A stretch of 64,000 nt of DNA from Idiomarina ramblicola (GTDB taxonomy: Bacteria > Pseudomonadota > Gammaproteobacteria > Enterobacterales > Alteromonadaceae), in contig NZ_PIQC01000010.1 in the NCBI RefSeq assembly GCF_003987255.1, forward strand, positions 62,001-126,000, written 5' to 3'. The translations under genes and the position numbers were made by a program. The notes below the pieces were generated by a model. It was not told the DNA's origin and did no database searches. It was given only the letters and a program-made list of their open reading frames with translations. Shown piece by piece: positions 32,854 to 43,047 of the stretch (position 1 is the first letter of the stretch; each line of letters opens with the position of its first letter).

Positions 32854-34768
32854 CCTTGCCTCCCTGGCTAAATAGTTTAGTACCCACCAAACTCAACTGC
32901 TCCTTAGCCCGAGTAATCCCGGTATACAGCAGTTCTTTGCTTAGCACAGGGCTGTCGTGGTCGGGCAGGACCATAACCGTGTGTTTGAACTCGGAGCCTT
33001 GAGACTTGTGCACAGTCATGGCGTAAACGGTTTCGATGTGGGTGAGCCGGCTGGGCAGTACCCAGCGCACGCCTTTATTTTCAGACTTGTTGGTCTGGTC
33101 GGGAAAGGCGACGCGCAGGTAGCCATGTTCGGGGTCTTTAAAGGTTAGGCCGATGTCGCCGTTGTTCAACTTCAGTCCGTAGTCGTTTTTGGTGACCATA
33201 ACGGGGCGGCCTTCGTACCAGGTGTTGGCGTTTACGCCGAGTATGTCGCCGACTTTTTGATTAACGGCTTTTACGCCCCATGGGCCTTCGCGCAGGGCGG
33301 TCAGTATTTGGAAGTTGCTTAGGTTTTGCAGGGCTTCCTGGGCAATATCGTTGATGTTGTTGGCATCGGTTGTTTTGTCGGCATCGTTCCTGACGTGTAA
33401 CGTCAGGCTACGCCTGATGAGCGCTTCGAAGGCTGGGTCATCTAAGCTGCTGATTTCGTACAGGCTAACGGGGTAGTCTTTATCGGCGTTTTTGGCTTTT
33501 TCGAGTTCCTGTTTTGTTGCGGTGTTGTTTTGCTGGTTAATGGCGTTAGCCAGGTCGGCAATAGGACCTTTGAAGCGATAGCTTTTGCGGAATTTCACGA
33601 CGTGTTGCAGACGTTGCTCGCCGCTTTCGTCAATTAAGTCGCCTGGGAACTCGGGTGTATCAGCGACTTGCTGCAGCCACTGGGCGGTTTCTGTGTGGTA
33701 ATGGCCCTCGTCTGCGCCTTCACACAGGTTGCCGAGTACAGCACCTGCTTCTACGGAGGCGAGCTGATCTTTGTCGCCTATCAGCACCAGCCGCGCGTTT
33801 TTGGGTGTGGCTTTTAGCAGCGCAGTCATCATTTCAATGTCTATCATTGAGGCTTCGTCGACTATCACAACGTTGGTGCGCAGTGGGTTGTCGGCGTGGT
33901 GTTTAAACGCGCGCGAATTCGGTTTTACACCCAGTAAGCGGTGCAGGGTTTTACCTTCAGGTTTTATGACGTCTAAGGCGTCTTTCAGGGTGGCGAGCTT
34001 TGCATCACCCCGCAGCCTATTCAGCTCGCTTTCTATGGACTCGGTGAGTCGCGCGGCGGCCTTACCGGTAGGCGCTGCCAACGATACGCGCAGCGGCGGT
34101 AGGCCGAGGAATAAAGTCTGATGCTGCAACGCAGTTAGCAAGCGCGCGACGGTGTAAGTTTTACCGGTGCCGGGCCCGCCGGTTATTACGCTAAAGCGGT
34201 TGCGCACGGTGTTAGCGCAGGCCAAGCGCTGCCAGTTAATCTCTTCGGTTTTGTCACCGTCAGGTTTATCAAACAACTTGGCCAGCGTGCTTTTCAATAA
34301 TTCGTCGTTGGTAACCGGCCGGTCGCTCATTCGCGTCTGCAAGTCGCTTTCTATAAAAGCTTCGTACTGCCAGTAGCGACGCAAATACAGTTTGCCGCCA
34401 CTTAACACCAGCGGCTGATTGCCCTTTCCGTCGACGTCTACGCAATGGCTTTGGGTTAATGCCGCTTCAACATCGGTACCAAACTGACGGAACAACTCGC
34501 TGGGAGTCTCGCAGCTTGGTGAATAGCGGTTCTCGGGTGGTAAATTCAGTGCGCTTTCGGGCTCATTCTGCAGCGCATTTATGTCAATGCTGGTATGCCC
34601 GCGGCCGGCTTCGTGCGATGCACACAGGGCTGCCAGCAATACCTCACTGCGCGTTTCGCCAGCTTGCTGCAAAAACTCCACAAAGGCCAGGTCTATTGAG
34701 CGTATCCAGCCGGCATCGCGCCACTCACGCAGGGCATCAAATAAGGTGTTTAAGGTTACTTCTGTCAT
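32846..34768 (-). CDS. recD: Exodeoxyribonuclease V subunit RecD
   Basis: A 640-residue 5'-3' SF1B helicase. Walker A is ITGGPGTGKT (about 195-204), followed by LAAPTGKAAARL, HRLLGVKPNSRAF, VVIVDEASMID, LIGDKDQLASVEAGAVLG, and near the C terminus MTVHKSQGSEF and YTGITRAKEQL. It is the fast helicase of the RecBCD complex, which processes double-strand ends and destroys foreign linear DNA until a Chi site is met. Length is close to E. coli RecD. The start ATG overlaps the recB stop by four bases, with AAGGAG inside recB. It is followed, in coupled translation, by the PLD-helicase gene. Confidence 0.97.
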   Translation of the reverse strand: MTEVTLNTLFDALREWRDAGWIRSIDLAFVEFLQQAGETRSEVLLAALCASHEAGRGHTSIDINALQNEPESALNLPPENRYSPSCETPSELFRQFGTDVEAALTQSHCVDVDGKGNQPLVLSGGKLYLRRYWQYEAFIESDLQTRMSDRPVTNDELLKSTLAKLFDKPDGDKTEEINWQRLACANTVRNRFSVITGGPGTGKTYTVARLLTALQHQTLFLGLPPLRVSLAAPTGKAAARLTESIESELNRLRGDAKLATLKDALDVIKPEGKTLHRLLGVKPNSRAFKHHADNPLRTNVVIVDEASMIDIEMMTALLKATPKNARLVLIGDKDQLASVEAGAVLGNLCEGADEGHYHTETAQWLQQVADTPEFPGDLIDESGEQRLQHVVKFRKSYRFKGPIADLANAINQQNNTATKQELEKAKNADKDYPVSLYEISSLDDPAFEALIRRSLTLHVRNDADKTTDANNINDIAQEALQNLSNFQILTALREGPWGVKAVNQKVGDILGVNANTWYEGRPVMVTKNDYGLKLNNGDIGLTFKDPEHGYLRVAFPDQTNKSENKGVRWVLPSRLTHIETVYAMTVHKSQGSEFKHTVMVLPDHDSPVLSKELLYTGITRAKEQLSLVGTKLFSQGGKGV

Positions 34769-37700
34769 ACCGACTCCTTATCTGAAAGGTTCTTACCCGC
34801 AAATAGTGCGTCCAGCTGCTCTATTAACTTCCGTGGCGGCCTGTCACAAAATGCCCCGCCGGTTTCCGCCCGGTGCCCACGCAAGAACAGGTACACGGCA
34901 CCGCCTACATGGGTGTCATAGTCGTATTCACTGCCTAGCCGCGCTTTTAACAGGCGATGCAGTGCCAGGGTGTAAATCACGTATTGCAGGTCGTAACGGC
35001 TGTGCAGAATTTTCTCGCGCATGGCTTGTTCGGTGTAGGCGTGGTCGTCTTCGCCCAGCCAGTTGGACTTATAATCCGCCACGTAATATTTACCCTTGTG
35101 CTCAAACACCAAATCGATAAAGCCTTTCAGCATGCCGTTCAGCACATTAGGTTCCAGTGCAGGGCGTTCATGCCCCGGCAGAATGTGTTCACGAACCAGG
35201 GCGTCCAGCCTTTGTGCGTTAACTTCACTGGCGCCGAACCAGAATTCCGGCTCGGCTTTGTATTGCTCCAGAGCGCTTAAGCTCACGCTTTCACCACTGT
35301 CGTTAATGGGGAATTCGTTGTGTAAATAAGCATCCAGCCAGTGTTCCAGACTGTTTTGGTGTTCCTGCCAATACGGGCTGACACAAAAGCCCTCAACCAG
35401 CTCGGTACGCTCGGCAGCGTCACCCGCGACTTTCGTAAAGCCGATATTGGCGGACTCTTCCAACAAGTTATGCAGGAACGTGCCCGGCCCCGCGCCTTTG
35501 GGTAAATGATGAATGCTGTCCGGGCTTGGCTCGGCGGCACTGGCGACTTCTACGTCATCATCGCGCTCGTCCAACAGGTTCATTTCATCGGGCGACTGCG
35601 GTGCCTGCACACTTTTTGTCACGGCACCTTCGTACTTCAGCGCGCTGTAACTGGCTACCCACCAACGCTCCAGCTTGCGGTCTGCGGGCATGCTGCGCGG
35701 TGTGAGTTTAGGCGTTGTTTGTTCCTGCTCCAGCGCACGGACTAAAGGCTCGTCGTCTTCCAGTCGCGTTAGTTGTGTGTGCGGTGCCTGCTGCCAGCGC
35801 TCGCTGACTTCGTTGTACAGCTCATCGGTTAATGACTCGCCACCGTTTAGCAAATAAAACAGCGGGTTATTGCGATGTTCTTTCACCGCTTCCAGCGCAA
35901 TAAAAGTGGCGTATTGCGCGCGGGTAACGGCCACGTACATTTTGCGTAAGTCTTCGGCGAGGATCTCATTACTTAAGCGCTGTTTGTTGTCGTCGTCTTT
36001 TGACCACAATACTTGTAGCTCACCGTTTTCATCGTGGTACACCGCCGGCGGTTTTATCCGGTAGGCTTCTGCCTGGGTGTACGCCACAAAAGGCATAAAC
36101 ACCAGCGGGTACTGCAGGCCTTTTGACTTGTGAATGGTGATAATTTTTATCAGTTCGTCATCGCTTTCTAAGCGCAGCTGCTGCTCGTCACTCTGAGTGC
36201 GGCTGTTGCTGCCAAAGCCGTGGCGTTCATTCACCTGCTCGGCAAAATGGTTCACCAGCGCCGGAATACCATCCAGTACCAGGCTCTGTTGTTGCAGCAG
36301 CTCGGCAATGTGCAGTACGTCGGACAGCTGGCGCTCTCCGTGAATACGGTCTTCCAATAGCTTCGCCGGCACCTGATGGTCGTGCAGCAGGCTGTGTAAC
36401 ATGGCTAGTACACCCTGTCGCTGCCACTGGTCGTGATAACTTAAAAACTGCTCTACCCGCTGTTCCCACTCGCGTTCGTGGCTGTGAATATGCTCCAGCT
36501 CACTCAGCGGCAGGCCAAGTATCTGAGTAGCTAAGGCACTGCGTATCAACGACGGGTCGCGTGGTTCGGCGCAGGCACTCACTAAGGCCAGTAAGTCTTT
36601 GGCAACACGCTGGGCAAATACCGATTCCCTGTCTGACAAATAAACGCTTTTCAGCCCGCGATCGCTCAACGCCTTTTTAATAGCATTGGCTTCGTTAAAG
36701 TTGTTTACCAGCACCGCAATGTCACTGGTTTTTACGCGCTGCTCGAGTTTATCGTCGCCGTTGTAATAACCCGCCTGCGGATCATTAAGCAGGGAGGCTA
36801 TCAGGTTGGCGTGATGGTTCGCCGCAGCCCGGAAAAAGTCATTTTTATTGCGTTTTTCTTCATCGGATACTGACCACAAGAGCGCCGGTGCAGTTTTTAA
36901 ATTGCTGGATAACAGGCAATGCTTGAAGGTTCGCTTCAGCCCGTTTGCACCCACCGGGTTAAAGGGCAGCTGGTTTTCTGCTTCGGTTTTAAACAGAAAA
37001 GCACCGCGCGGCAGCTCTTCGGCGCGCTCAAACAGAGCATTAACGCCGTCCACCATGGCCTGCGACGAACGGAAGTTACGTGCCAGATTATAATGCCGGC
37101 CTTCGGTATCGCGCCGGGCTTTTAAATAGGTGTAAATATCGGCGTTACGGAAGCTGTAAATAGCCTGTTTGGGGTCACCAATAAGGAAAATACCGGTGCC
37201 CGGGTGCGGGTCCGCCAGGTTATAAATGCGGTTAAAAATCTCGTACTGTACCGGGTCGGTGTCCTGAAACTCGTCCACCATAGCCACCGGATATTGCTTA
37301 CGAATAGCCGCAGCTAAAGCTTCACCGCTGGGGCCTTTCAGCGCGTCCCGTAAACGCGTCAGCATGTCGTCGTGGCCCATTTCGGCACGCTGGTTTTGCA
37401 GTTCGGCAAAACGGCTGCTGACCCAGAAGGCCGCATGTTGTTTTACTTTGGCCAGCTCTTCCTGCTGCTGTACTTTGCTGCGTTTAATGCGCTCCTGCAG
37501 CTCACCTAACACCGCCCAGTTATCAGGCATGCCACCGAGTTTGGCATCGGCAAACTTCTGTAGCTCGTCAATGCTTATATTCTTCCAGTTAGCCGCCGTA
37601 GCCTCCGGCTCAACCAGGTCAGGATCGCCGCACCAGTCCGCAAATTTCTGAAACTGTTTGAGCTTGGTTGCCGCGCCCTTGGCTTGTGAGGTTTTATCAA

Positions 37701-38475
37701 CCAATTCCTTCACAATAGGCGCAACTTCCTGCTTTATAGCAACCATTCGTTGCTGATGGGCGCTTTCAGCTTCTTTCAACAGGCGGTGCAAGTCACCATT
37801 GACCGGTGCCTGTCCGCTTTTACTTAAGCTGTAAGTGAGCCCTAACAAGGTTTCCGGTGACTTAAAGTCCTCCAGCAACCGGGCGCTGAGTTCAGCGTCA
37901 GCCGGGTAAATAAAGCGGCGGAAGTAGTCTTCGGCGGCCTGCAGGCGCAGCTCTTCGTTGTCGGTTTCAACGTCCTGACTGAACAAGCTGCCGCTGGCAA
38001 AGGCGTGCTCTTTCAGCATGGACTGACACCAGCCGTGAATGGTTTTCACCGCGGCTTCGTCCATGGACTGCGAGGCTAAATCCAGCAGCCGCGCCAAGTG
38101 CATCAGGTTCTGTCCCTGCACGGCGCAGTCTTCGCGCAGGCTGGCTAAGAAGGGATCGCCTTCTACGGCTTCCGGGTCACGGAAGTAAGCTGCGGCTTCG
38201 GCTAAGCGCGCACGAATACGATCACTCAGCTCTTCGGTGGCGGCTTTGGTAAAGGTCATGACCAGAATGTTTTTCGGCACCAGCTCACGTTCAAACGCGG
38301 TTTCTTCCGTACCATTATGTGAGCCGTGTCCAATAACCAAACGCACATAAAGCGCAGCAATGGTGTAGGTTTTACCGGTACCGGCGCTGGCCTCAATTAA
38401 GCGGCTGCTGTTTAGCGGAAAATCGAGCGGATTCTCTAGCGTATGTCCTGAGGTATGTGACGGTAACTGGCTCAT
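34765..38475 (-). CDS. recB: Exodeoxyribonuclease V subunit RecB
   Basis: A 1236-residue UvrD-like helicase-nuclease. Walker A is ASAGTGKT (29-36). VDEFQDTDPVQYEIF, IGDPKQAIYSFRNAD and LARNFRSSQAM follow, then IHKSKGLQYPLVFMPF and VAVTRAQYA. The C-terminal nuclease has Asp1121 (GFIDLV), Asp1134 and Lys1136 (VADYKS), with the same 13- and 2-residue spacing as Asp1067, Asp1080 and Lys1082 of E. coli RecB, and a following QY. It is the 3'-5' helicase and only nuclease of RecBCD. Translationally coupled to recC (four-base overlap) and recD. Confidence 0.97.
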   Translation of the reverse strand: MSQLPSHTSGHTLENPLDFPLNSSRLIEASAGTGKTYTIAALYVRLVIGHGSHNGTEETAFERELVPKNILVMTFTKAATEELSDRIRARLAEAAAYFRDPEAVEGDPFLASLREDCAVQGQNLMHLARLLDLASQSMDEAAVKTIHGWCQSMLKEHAFASGSLFSQDVETDNEELRLQAAEDYFRRFIYPADAELSARLLEDFKSPETLLGLTYSLSKSGQAPVNGDLHRLLKEAESAHQQRMVAIKQEVAPIVKELVDKTSQAKGAATKLKQFQKFADWCGDPDLVEPEATAANWKNISIDELQKFADAKLGGMPDNWAVLGELQERIKRSKVQQQEELAKVKQHAAFWVSSRFAELQNQRAEMGHDDMLTRLRDALKGPSGEALAAAIRKQYPVAMVDEFQDTDPVQYEIFNRIYNLADPHPGTGIFLIGDPKQAIYSFRNADIYTYLKARRDTEGRHYNLARNFRSSQAMVDGVNALFERAEELPRGAFLFKTEAENQLPFNPVGANGLKRTFKHCLLSSNLKTAPALLWSVSDEEKRNKNDFFRAAANHHANLIASLLNDPQAGYYNGDDKLEQRVKTSDIAVLVNNFNEANAIKKALSDRGLKSVYLSDRESVFAQRVAKDLLALVSACAEPRDPSLIRSALATQILGLPLSELEHIHSHEREWEQRVEQFLSYHDQWQRQGVLAMLHSLLHDHQVPAKLLEDRIHGERQLSDVLHIAELLQQQSLVLDGIPALVNHFAEQVNERHGFGSNSRTQSDEQQLRLESDDELIKIITIHKSKGLQYPLVFMPFVAYTQAEAYRIKPPAVYHDENGELQVLWSKDDDNKQRLSNEILAEDLRKMYVAVTRAQYATFIALEAVKEHRNNPLFYLLNGGESLTDELYNEVSERWQQAPHTQLTRLEDDEPLVRALEQEQTTPKLTPRSMPADRKLERWWVASYSALKYEGAVTKSVQAPQSPDEMNLLDERDDDVEVASAAEPSPDSIHHLPKGAGPGTFLHNLLEESANIGFTKVAGDAAERTELVEGFCVSPYWQEHQNSLEHWLDAYLHNEFPINDSGESVSLSALEQYKAEPEFWFGASEVNAQRLDALVREHILPGHERPALEPNVLNGMLKGFIDLVFEHKGKYYVADYKSNWLGEDDHAYTEQAMREKILHSRYDLQYVIYTLALHRLLKARLGSEYDYDTHVGGAVYLFLRGHRAETGGAFCDRPPRKLIEQLDALFAGKNLSDKESV

Positions 38476-41400
38476 GACTTGTTCTCCGGCACCAGGGTTA
38501 AGCGCATGGGGTCATAAAGTTCGTCCATAAAGCGACGGAAGTGCGGTGATGCCTGAATGGCTTCGTAACTTTCGGCTACGCGCCCGCAATAATCACTTTT
38601 GGTGACCAATGCCGGGTCTTGAAAGCCGTCTTCTTCGTATTTTTGTCGGGCGGCTTCGTGCGCCAGCGTTTCATCATGCTCGTTCCTGTCCATTGCGCTT
38701 AGCCAGGTCATGCCCACGTCCAGATGCATGGGCTGCGGTTGCTGCGCTGACAGAGCCACTAGCTCCAGTATTTGCTCCAGTTGTTGCACCGCAAGCTCAG
38801 CCGGCACCGGTGCCGCCTGCAGCTGGCAGCCACCTTTGGACACAATTAAAAGCCGAGTGGGTTGCTTCAAATTCAACAACAACAGGCCAAGGTAATACGC
38901 GCTGGCATGTTTCCAGCCACCGCTGTTAACACCCTTACCATTTTTAGCCGCAATGTTGCTGGCAGAGGTGACAACCCATAGGCGATCACCATTTTCATTG
39001 CTGTGCAGCCCGGTCACCGTGTCGTCAATAATTAACCCGCTGTGCTCAAAAAACACCGTTTCCGGAAACTCATTCACTCCCGAGTGACCGGCAATGCTCT
39101 GCTGATAGGTTTCCAGTATCTCCTGTGACTGCTCCAGTAACTGAAGTCCATTTTGCTCGGCTATTGCACCAATGCCCAAGGCACCTTCGCGTTTAATCCG
39201 GTTCAGCTCTTTTAATAGCGAGGCTTCAATGCCTGCGCCATTCAATAACGCCTTTTTTCCAGAATCCACTAAACGGGTGGTTAACGACCAGCTTTGCAGG
39301 TTATCCATAACAAAGGCTTCGCTGTCGTCCAGATCTTCGCTGTTGCGGCTGAAGTAGGTGTCCAGTCGCCAGTTAAAGTACAGCCGTGCGGGCTCTTCAA
39401 TAAAGCGTTTAATGTCGTTAATGCTCAGGGTGCGTTCCAACTCGTCGTCCGCGGCGGTTTCCGAAGCCTTGCGGCTCACAGAAGCCACCGCACCCTGATG
39501 CGCCTGCGCCCATTCACTGGCATAGGTAAAATAGTCCGGGTCTTCCTGGTTAAAGTAATACGGGTTAAACGGCTGTAATTTGTGCTCAACGATCAGGCTG
39601 TTAATGTCCACATCCCAGCCCTGCTGCAGATGATCACGCAGTTGCGCCACCAGCACCGATGGCGTGCGCTCGCTGTTGTCTTTAGCGCTGTAACCTACCC
39701 AGCTTAAGTAAAAACAGTCGCGGGCTGAGAGCATGGCTTCCAGGAATAAATAGCGGTCATCGTCACGACGGGAACGGTCGCCCGGACGGTAACGGTCAGT
39801 CATTAAATCAAAGTCGACACGCGGCGTTGAACGCGGGTAATCACTTTCGTTCATACCCAGCACACACACGTACTTAAACGGAATGGCCCGCATGGGCATT
39901 AAGGTGGCAAAGTTTACCGCGCCCGCTAAAAAGCGTTGATTCAGGTTCTGCTGATCCACGCGCTCCAGCCAAGCGTCTTTAAATATGGGCAGGCGCAGCT
40001 GTGATTCGTTATCAGCCTCGACGCAAATGTCCCGCAGTTGATACAGCTCGTCACTCAGTTTGGCTAACAGTAAGCGATCACTGTCTTCTTCGGCCTCGAA
40101 AAACTGTTCCAGCAGCCACTCGCCCTGAGTGACCCACTCCGGTAAGGTGTGTTCACCCTGCGCGCGATGCCACCATTGTTCCAGCGTGCGCACCACGTCT
40201 GCCAGACACCCCACCAGCGCGGCACTTAGCCCGGCAACTTCGGTATAAGGCTCTACATTGGCCCAGGGTGAGTCGTTTTCTATACCAACGTCAGCCAAAT
40301 CACCCATGGCGTAACCGGCTATCATGCGTTTTAAGCCAAACCACCAGCTGTTGGTTTCTTCCGCTGCCGGCATATAAAACTGCCCGCGCTGCTCAGCATT
40401 CAGCCCCCAGCGTGCGCCGGCTTCTTTTACCCAGCGCTTTAACTGCGGCAGGTCATCGTCACTCATATCAAAGCGTTGCTGCACCGCCGGAACCGACAGT
40501 AAGTTAAATAAATCAGTCTGAGTAAAACGTAGTTGATCAACTTGTAGCAACAGTTCCAGCGCTATCATTAACGGTCGTTGGTGACGTTCACCCTGATCGG
40601 CAATGGTATAAGGAATGGCACGTGGGTCACGTTCGCCAAAGCGGTTGTGATAACGACCAAATACCGCATCAATGTAGGGCGCGTAGGTGTTAACGTCGGG
40701 CAGCATGACCATAACATCGCGCGGTTTTAACTTGGGGTCTTTTGCGAAGGCATCCAGTAGCTGGTCATGCAACACTTCCAGCTCACGCTGCGGGCTGTGG
40801 CAGACATGAAACTGCAGTGATTTATCGGAGGCATTCGGCGCAGGCCAAAGCTCGCGAGTTTCCTGCACCGGCCGCAGGTTCAAAATATCGTCCTGCAACT
40901 GAGCCAATAAATGGTCGGTGTTATGCGGCTCAAACAGCTCCAGTTTAATGGTGTTAAACGCTTCCTGTTTGGCCAGGGTTTCGTCGTATAAGTCCAGCAG
41001 GCGAATGTAGTCACGGCCCTGCTTACCCCAGGACGCCAGCAACGGATGCGCCAGCTGGTGCAGTTCGTCGTCATTCGGGTCGTCGGGCAGTTCCGGCTTG
41101 TGCTTTAAGCGCGAAGAGGCTTTGACCGCCTGCCGCAGGGCTTCTTTTCCATCGACAATATCGGCCCAGTGGTACTGCGACGGGTTATGCACACACAGCA
41201 GAATTTGGGTATAGCCTTTAATGGCATCCAGCACCTGCAGCATTTGCTGCGGCAGCGAGGAAATACCAAACACCACCACCCGTGGCGGCAAGCCCGCCGG
41301 ACGCTCAGTTAACGCCTGCGCCGTATCAATAAAGCGCTGATGCAGTTCAGCCCGGTTATTCCAGTAGTCATCTATGCCAATGTCATTACTGACCGCGCGC

Positions 41401-41939
41401 CATAACTCCGGCTGCCACAACTGCTCGGCTTCAACCGGCTGCTCGTGCTCCAGCACATCCTGACCACGCACCCAGTTATCCAGCCAGTCGGCACGGTACA
41501 CCGCGTACTGATCAAACAAGTCAGCCAATCGCCCGCTTAGCTGATAAAGCTTGCGACCGTCGTTATCGTCAGAGGTGTAGTGCTTAAGCGGTGCAAAGTG
41601 CGGGTTGTGCTCGATAAGCTCAGGCAAAAGACGCATTAACCGCCAGGTTAAGCGGTCTTTATCAAAGGGGGAGGTTTTGGGAATGTTGTCGCCGAGCACT
41701 GAACGATACGCTTTCCACTGAAACCGCGCCGGCAGGGTGACGTCTATCATCGCAGCAATGCCGCTGGCCTGGGCTAAATTAATTTTAAGCCACTGGGCAA
41801 TACCGTTGCTTTGCACCAGCACGGTTTCCTGCTCCAGCGGCGCCAGCGGGTAGTTTTGGGTGAATGTAACCGCCACATCGGTTAGGTCTTCCAGCCGATG
41901 TCCATGCGCGACAATAAAGCCGGGGGTCAATTCACTCAC
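38472..41939 (-). CDS. recC: Exodeoxyribonuclease V subunit RecC
   Basis: A 1155-residue protein matching RecC along its length. It has an N-terminal inactive helicase-like part (ETVLVQSNGIAQWLKINLAQ; IDVTLPARFQWKAYRSVLG), VVVFGISSLPQQ, FHVCHSPQRELEVLHDQLL, VMVMLPDVNTYAPYIDAVF, and PFKYVCVLGMNESDYPR. A degenerate nuclease-like C-terminal part follows. RecC splits the duplex and scans for Chi; which octamer this species uses cannot be told here. The GTG start at 41939 has GGGAGAG upstream. First gene of the recC-recB-recD-helicase operon; no clear sigma-70 promoter could be fixed in the 90-base spacer before it. Confidence 0.96.
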   Translation of the reverse strand: MSELTPGFIVAHGHRLEDLTDVAVTFTQNYPLAPLEQETVLVQSNGIAQWLKINLAQASGIAAMIDVTLPARFQWKAYRSVLGDNIPKTSPFDKDRLTWRLMRLLPELIEHNPHFAPLKHYTSDDNDGRKLYQLSGRLADLFDQYAVYRADWLDNWVRGQDVLEHEQPVEAEQLWQPELWRAVSNDIGIDDYWNNRAELHQRFIDTAQALTERPAGLPPRVVVFGISSLPQQMLQVLDAIKGYTQILLCVHNPSQYHWADIVDGKEALRQAVKASSRLKHKPELPDDPNDDELHQLAHPLLASWGKQGRDYIRLLDLYDETLAKQEAFNTIKLELFEPHNTDHLLAQLQDDILNLRPVQETRELWPAPNASDKSLQFHVCHSPQRELEVLHDQLLDAFAKDPKLKPRDVMVMLPDVNTYAPYIDAVFGRYHNRFGERDPRAIPYTIADQGERHQRPLMIALELLLQVDQLRFTQTDLFNLLSVPAVQQRFDMSDDDLPQLKRWVKEAGARWGLNAEQRGQFYMPAAEETNSWWFGLKRMIAGYAMGDLADVGIENDSPWANVEPYTEVAGLSAALVGCLADVVRTLEQWWHRAQGEHTLPEWVTQGEWLLEQFFEAEEDSDRLLLAKLSDELYQLRDICVEADNESQLRLPIFKDAWLERVDQQNLNQRFLAGAVNFATLMPMRAIPFKYVCVLGMNESDYPRSTPRVDFDLMTDRYRPGDRSRRDDDRYLFLEAMLSARDCFYLSWVGYSAKDNSERTPSVLVAQLRDHLQQGWDVDINSLIVEHKLQPFNPYYFNQEDPDYFTYASEWAQAHQGAVASVSRKASETAADDELERTLSINDIKRFIEEPARLYFNWRLDTYFSRNSEDLDDSEAFVMDNLQSWSLTTRLVDSGKKALLNGAGIEASLLKELNRIKREGALGIGAIAEQNGLQLLEQSQEILETYQQSIAGHSGVNEFPETVFFEHSGLIIDDTVTGLHSNENGDRLWVVTSASNIAAKNGKGVNSGGWKHASAYYLGLLLLNLKQPTRLLIVSKGGCQLQAAPVPAELAVQQLEQILELVALSAQQPQPMHLDVGMTWLSAMDRNEHDETLAHEAARQKYEEDGFQDPALVTKSDYCGRVAESYEAIQASPHFRRFMDELYDPMRLTLVPENKS

Positions 41940-42029
41940 TCGCTGCTCTCCCTGTCGGGTTAATGTAAGACATCCATCCTAATCAATAGCGAATTATCTT
42001 ACTAGTTATAGAGCAACTTATCGACGCGC

Positions 42030-42926
42030 TTATTTGGTCAGTAACTTATCCTTGGCCTGACGATTCGCTTTGCGCATTTCAGAGAAAGCGGAACCGCTTT
42101 TATAGCGACCCTTTTCTACATGGCGGATAATGGATACATCTTCAATATTTAACGGCTTCCCATGGGTGCCTAATAACCAACGAAACGCACGGTCTTCATA
42201 GGTTTTGACCCAGCGGTCTTTTGGCTGTTGGTAACAGTCCACCTGATCGCAGTAACCATAACGACGCGCGGTATCACCATGAGCAATTTGCACCGGGCCC
42301 GTCGCTTTTGAAAAGGTGTGGGTACTAAATTTAGCCTTTTCCAGACACTCTTCAATCGAGGTCTCTTTGCCGTTGCACAGTACGTCATGCTCTTTACTCA
42401 GTAACGACGTGCGGGAAACCTGCTCAGGAAACGCCAAAATGCAGGACTCTTTGCGTAATGCCTGCTTTAAACTTGGGAAGGTATTTTTCCCAAACAGTAA
42501 GTCACAGTCCGTAAACCAAATCCAGTCAGCTTTGGTCTCTTTTGCGGCTTTATTACGACCAATACCACGACGTAGTAGGTCACCTTTTTCAAGCGCGACA
42601 AAGTTCCAGTCGACGTTATCAACCTGCTTACGGGAAAACTCTTCCACCAAAGCAACCGAGCCCTTATCTTCCGGACAATAGAACCCTGTCAGCGTGACTT
42701 TAAAGTCTTTAGGGGCGTTCTCAACCAGTGATTTGAGCTGGTACACAAATAAATGCGAGTAGTTCCAGCAGTGACTGACAATTTCGATGTGCTCCGGAGT
42801 GTTGGTGATATCATCAATTTCCGTTGATTCCGGAACATCATAAAACCAACTGGCGGGAACGGGGCTGGACACCGCAAACCGTAGCATGAACTCTTTACTC
42901 TGCTGTAGCCAATGTTGTAACGCCAT
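42030..42926 (-). CDS. GT-A fold glycosyltransferase
   Basis: A 298-residue soluble protein. IEIVSHCWNYSHLFVYQL near the N terminus and ADWIWFTDCDLLFGKNTF (with the metal-binding DCD at 140-142) are the signature of a GT-A (GT2-like) glycosyltransferase. A later EDRAFRWLLGTHGKPL fits the acceptor-side ED motif. Donor and acceptor cannot be read; neighbours give no polysaccharide cluster. Divergent from another glycosyltransferase gene across a 121-base spacer in which I see no strong regulatory site. No signal peptide or membrane segment is visible, so it should act in the cytosol or at the inner face of the membrane. Confidence 0.78.
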   Translation of the reverse strand: MALQHWLQQSKEFMLRFAVSSPVPASWFYDVPESTEIDDITNTPEHIEIVSHCWNYSHLFVYQLKSLVENAPKDFKVTLTGFYCPEDKGSVALVEEFSRKQVDNVDWNFVALEKGDLLRRGIGRNKAAKETKADWIWFTDCDLLFGKNTFPSLKQALRKESCILAFPEQVSRTSLLSKEHDVLCNGKETSIEECLEKAKFSTHTFSKATGPVQIAHGDTARRYGYCDQVDCYQQPKDRWVKTYEDRAFRWLLGTHGKPLNIEDVSIIRHVEKGRYKSGSAFSEMRKANRQAKDKLLTK

Positions 42927-43047
42927 TATAGGGTTGCCTCGTATTCGCTTTTTTTTAATGTACTGTGGTATTTTCCGTACAGGCTACAGAAGAATTGTGT
43001 ACTTTGTAACCGCGCTATGACGAACGTGGAGGTCAGTTGTTAAACCT

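Noticed and set aside
34581-35120. 179-residue open frame on the plus strand across the recD/recB junction
   Set aside because: It is antisense to recB and recD, whose motifs are intact. Its protein has no recognisable pattern and no ribosome site was seen; a G+C-rich gene gives such shadows.
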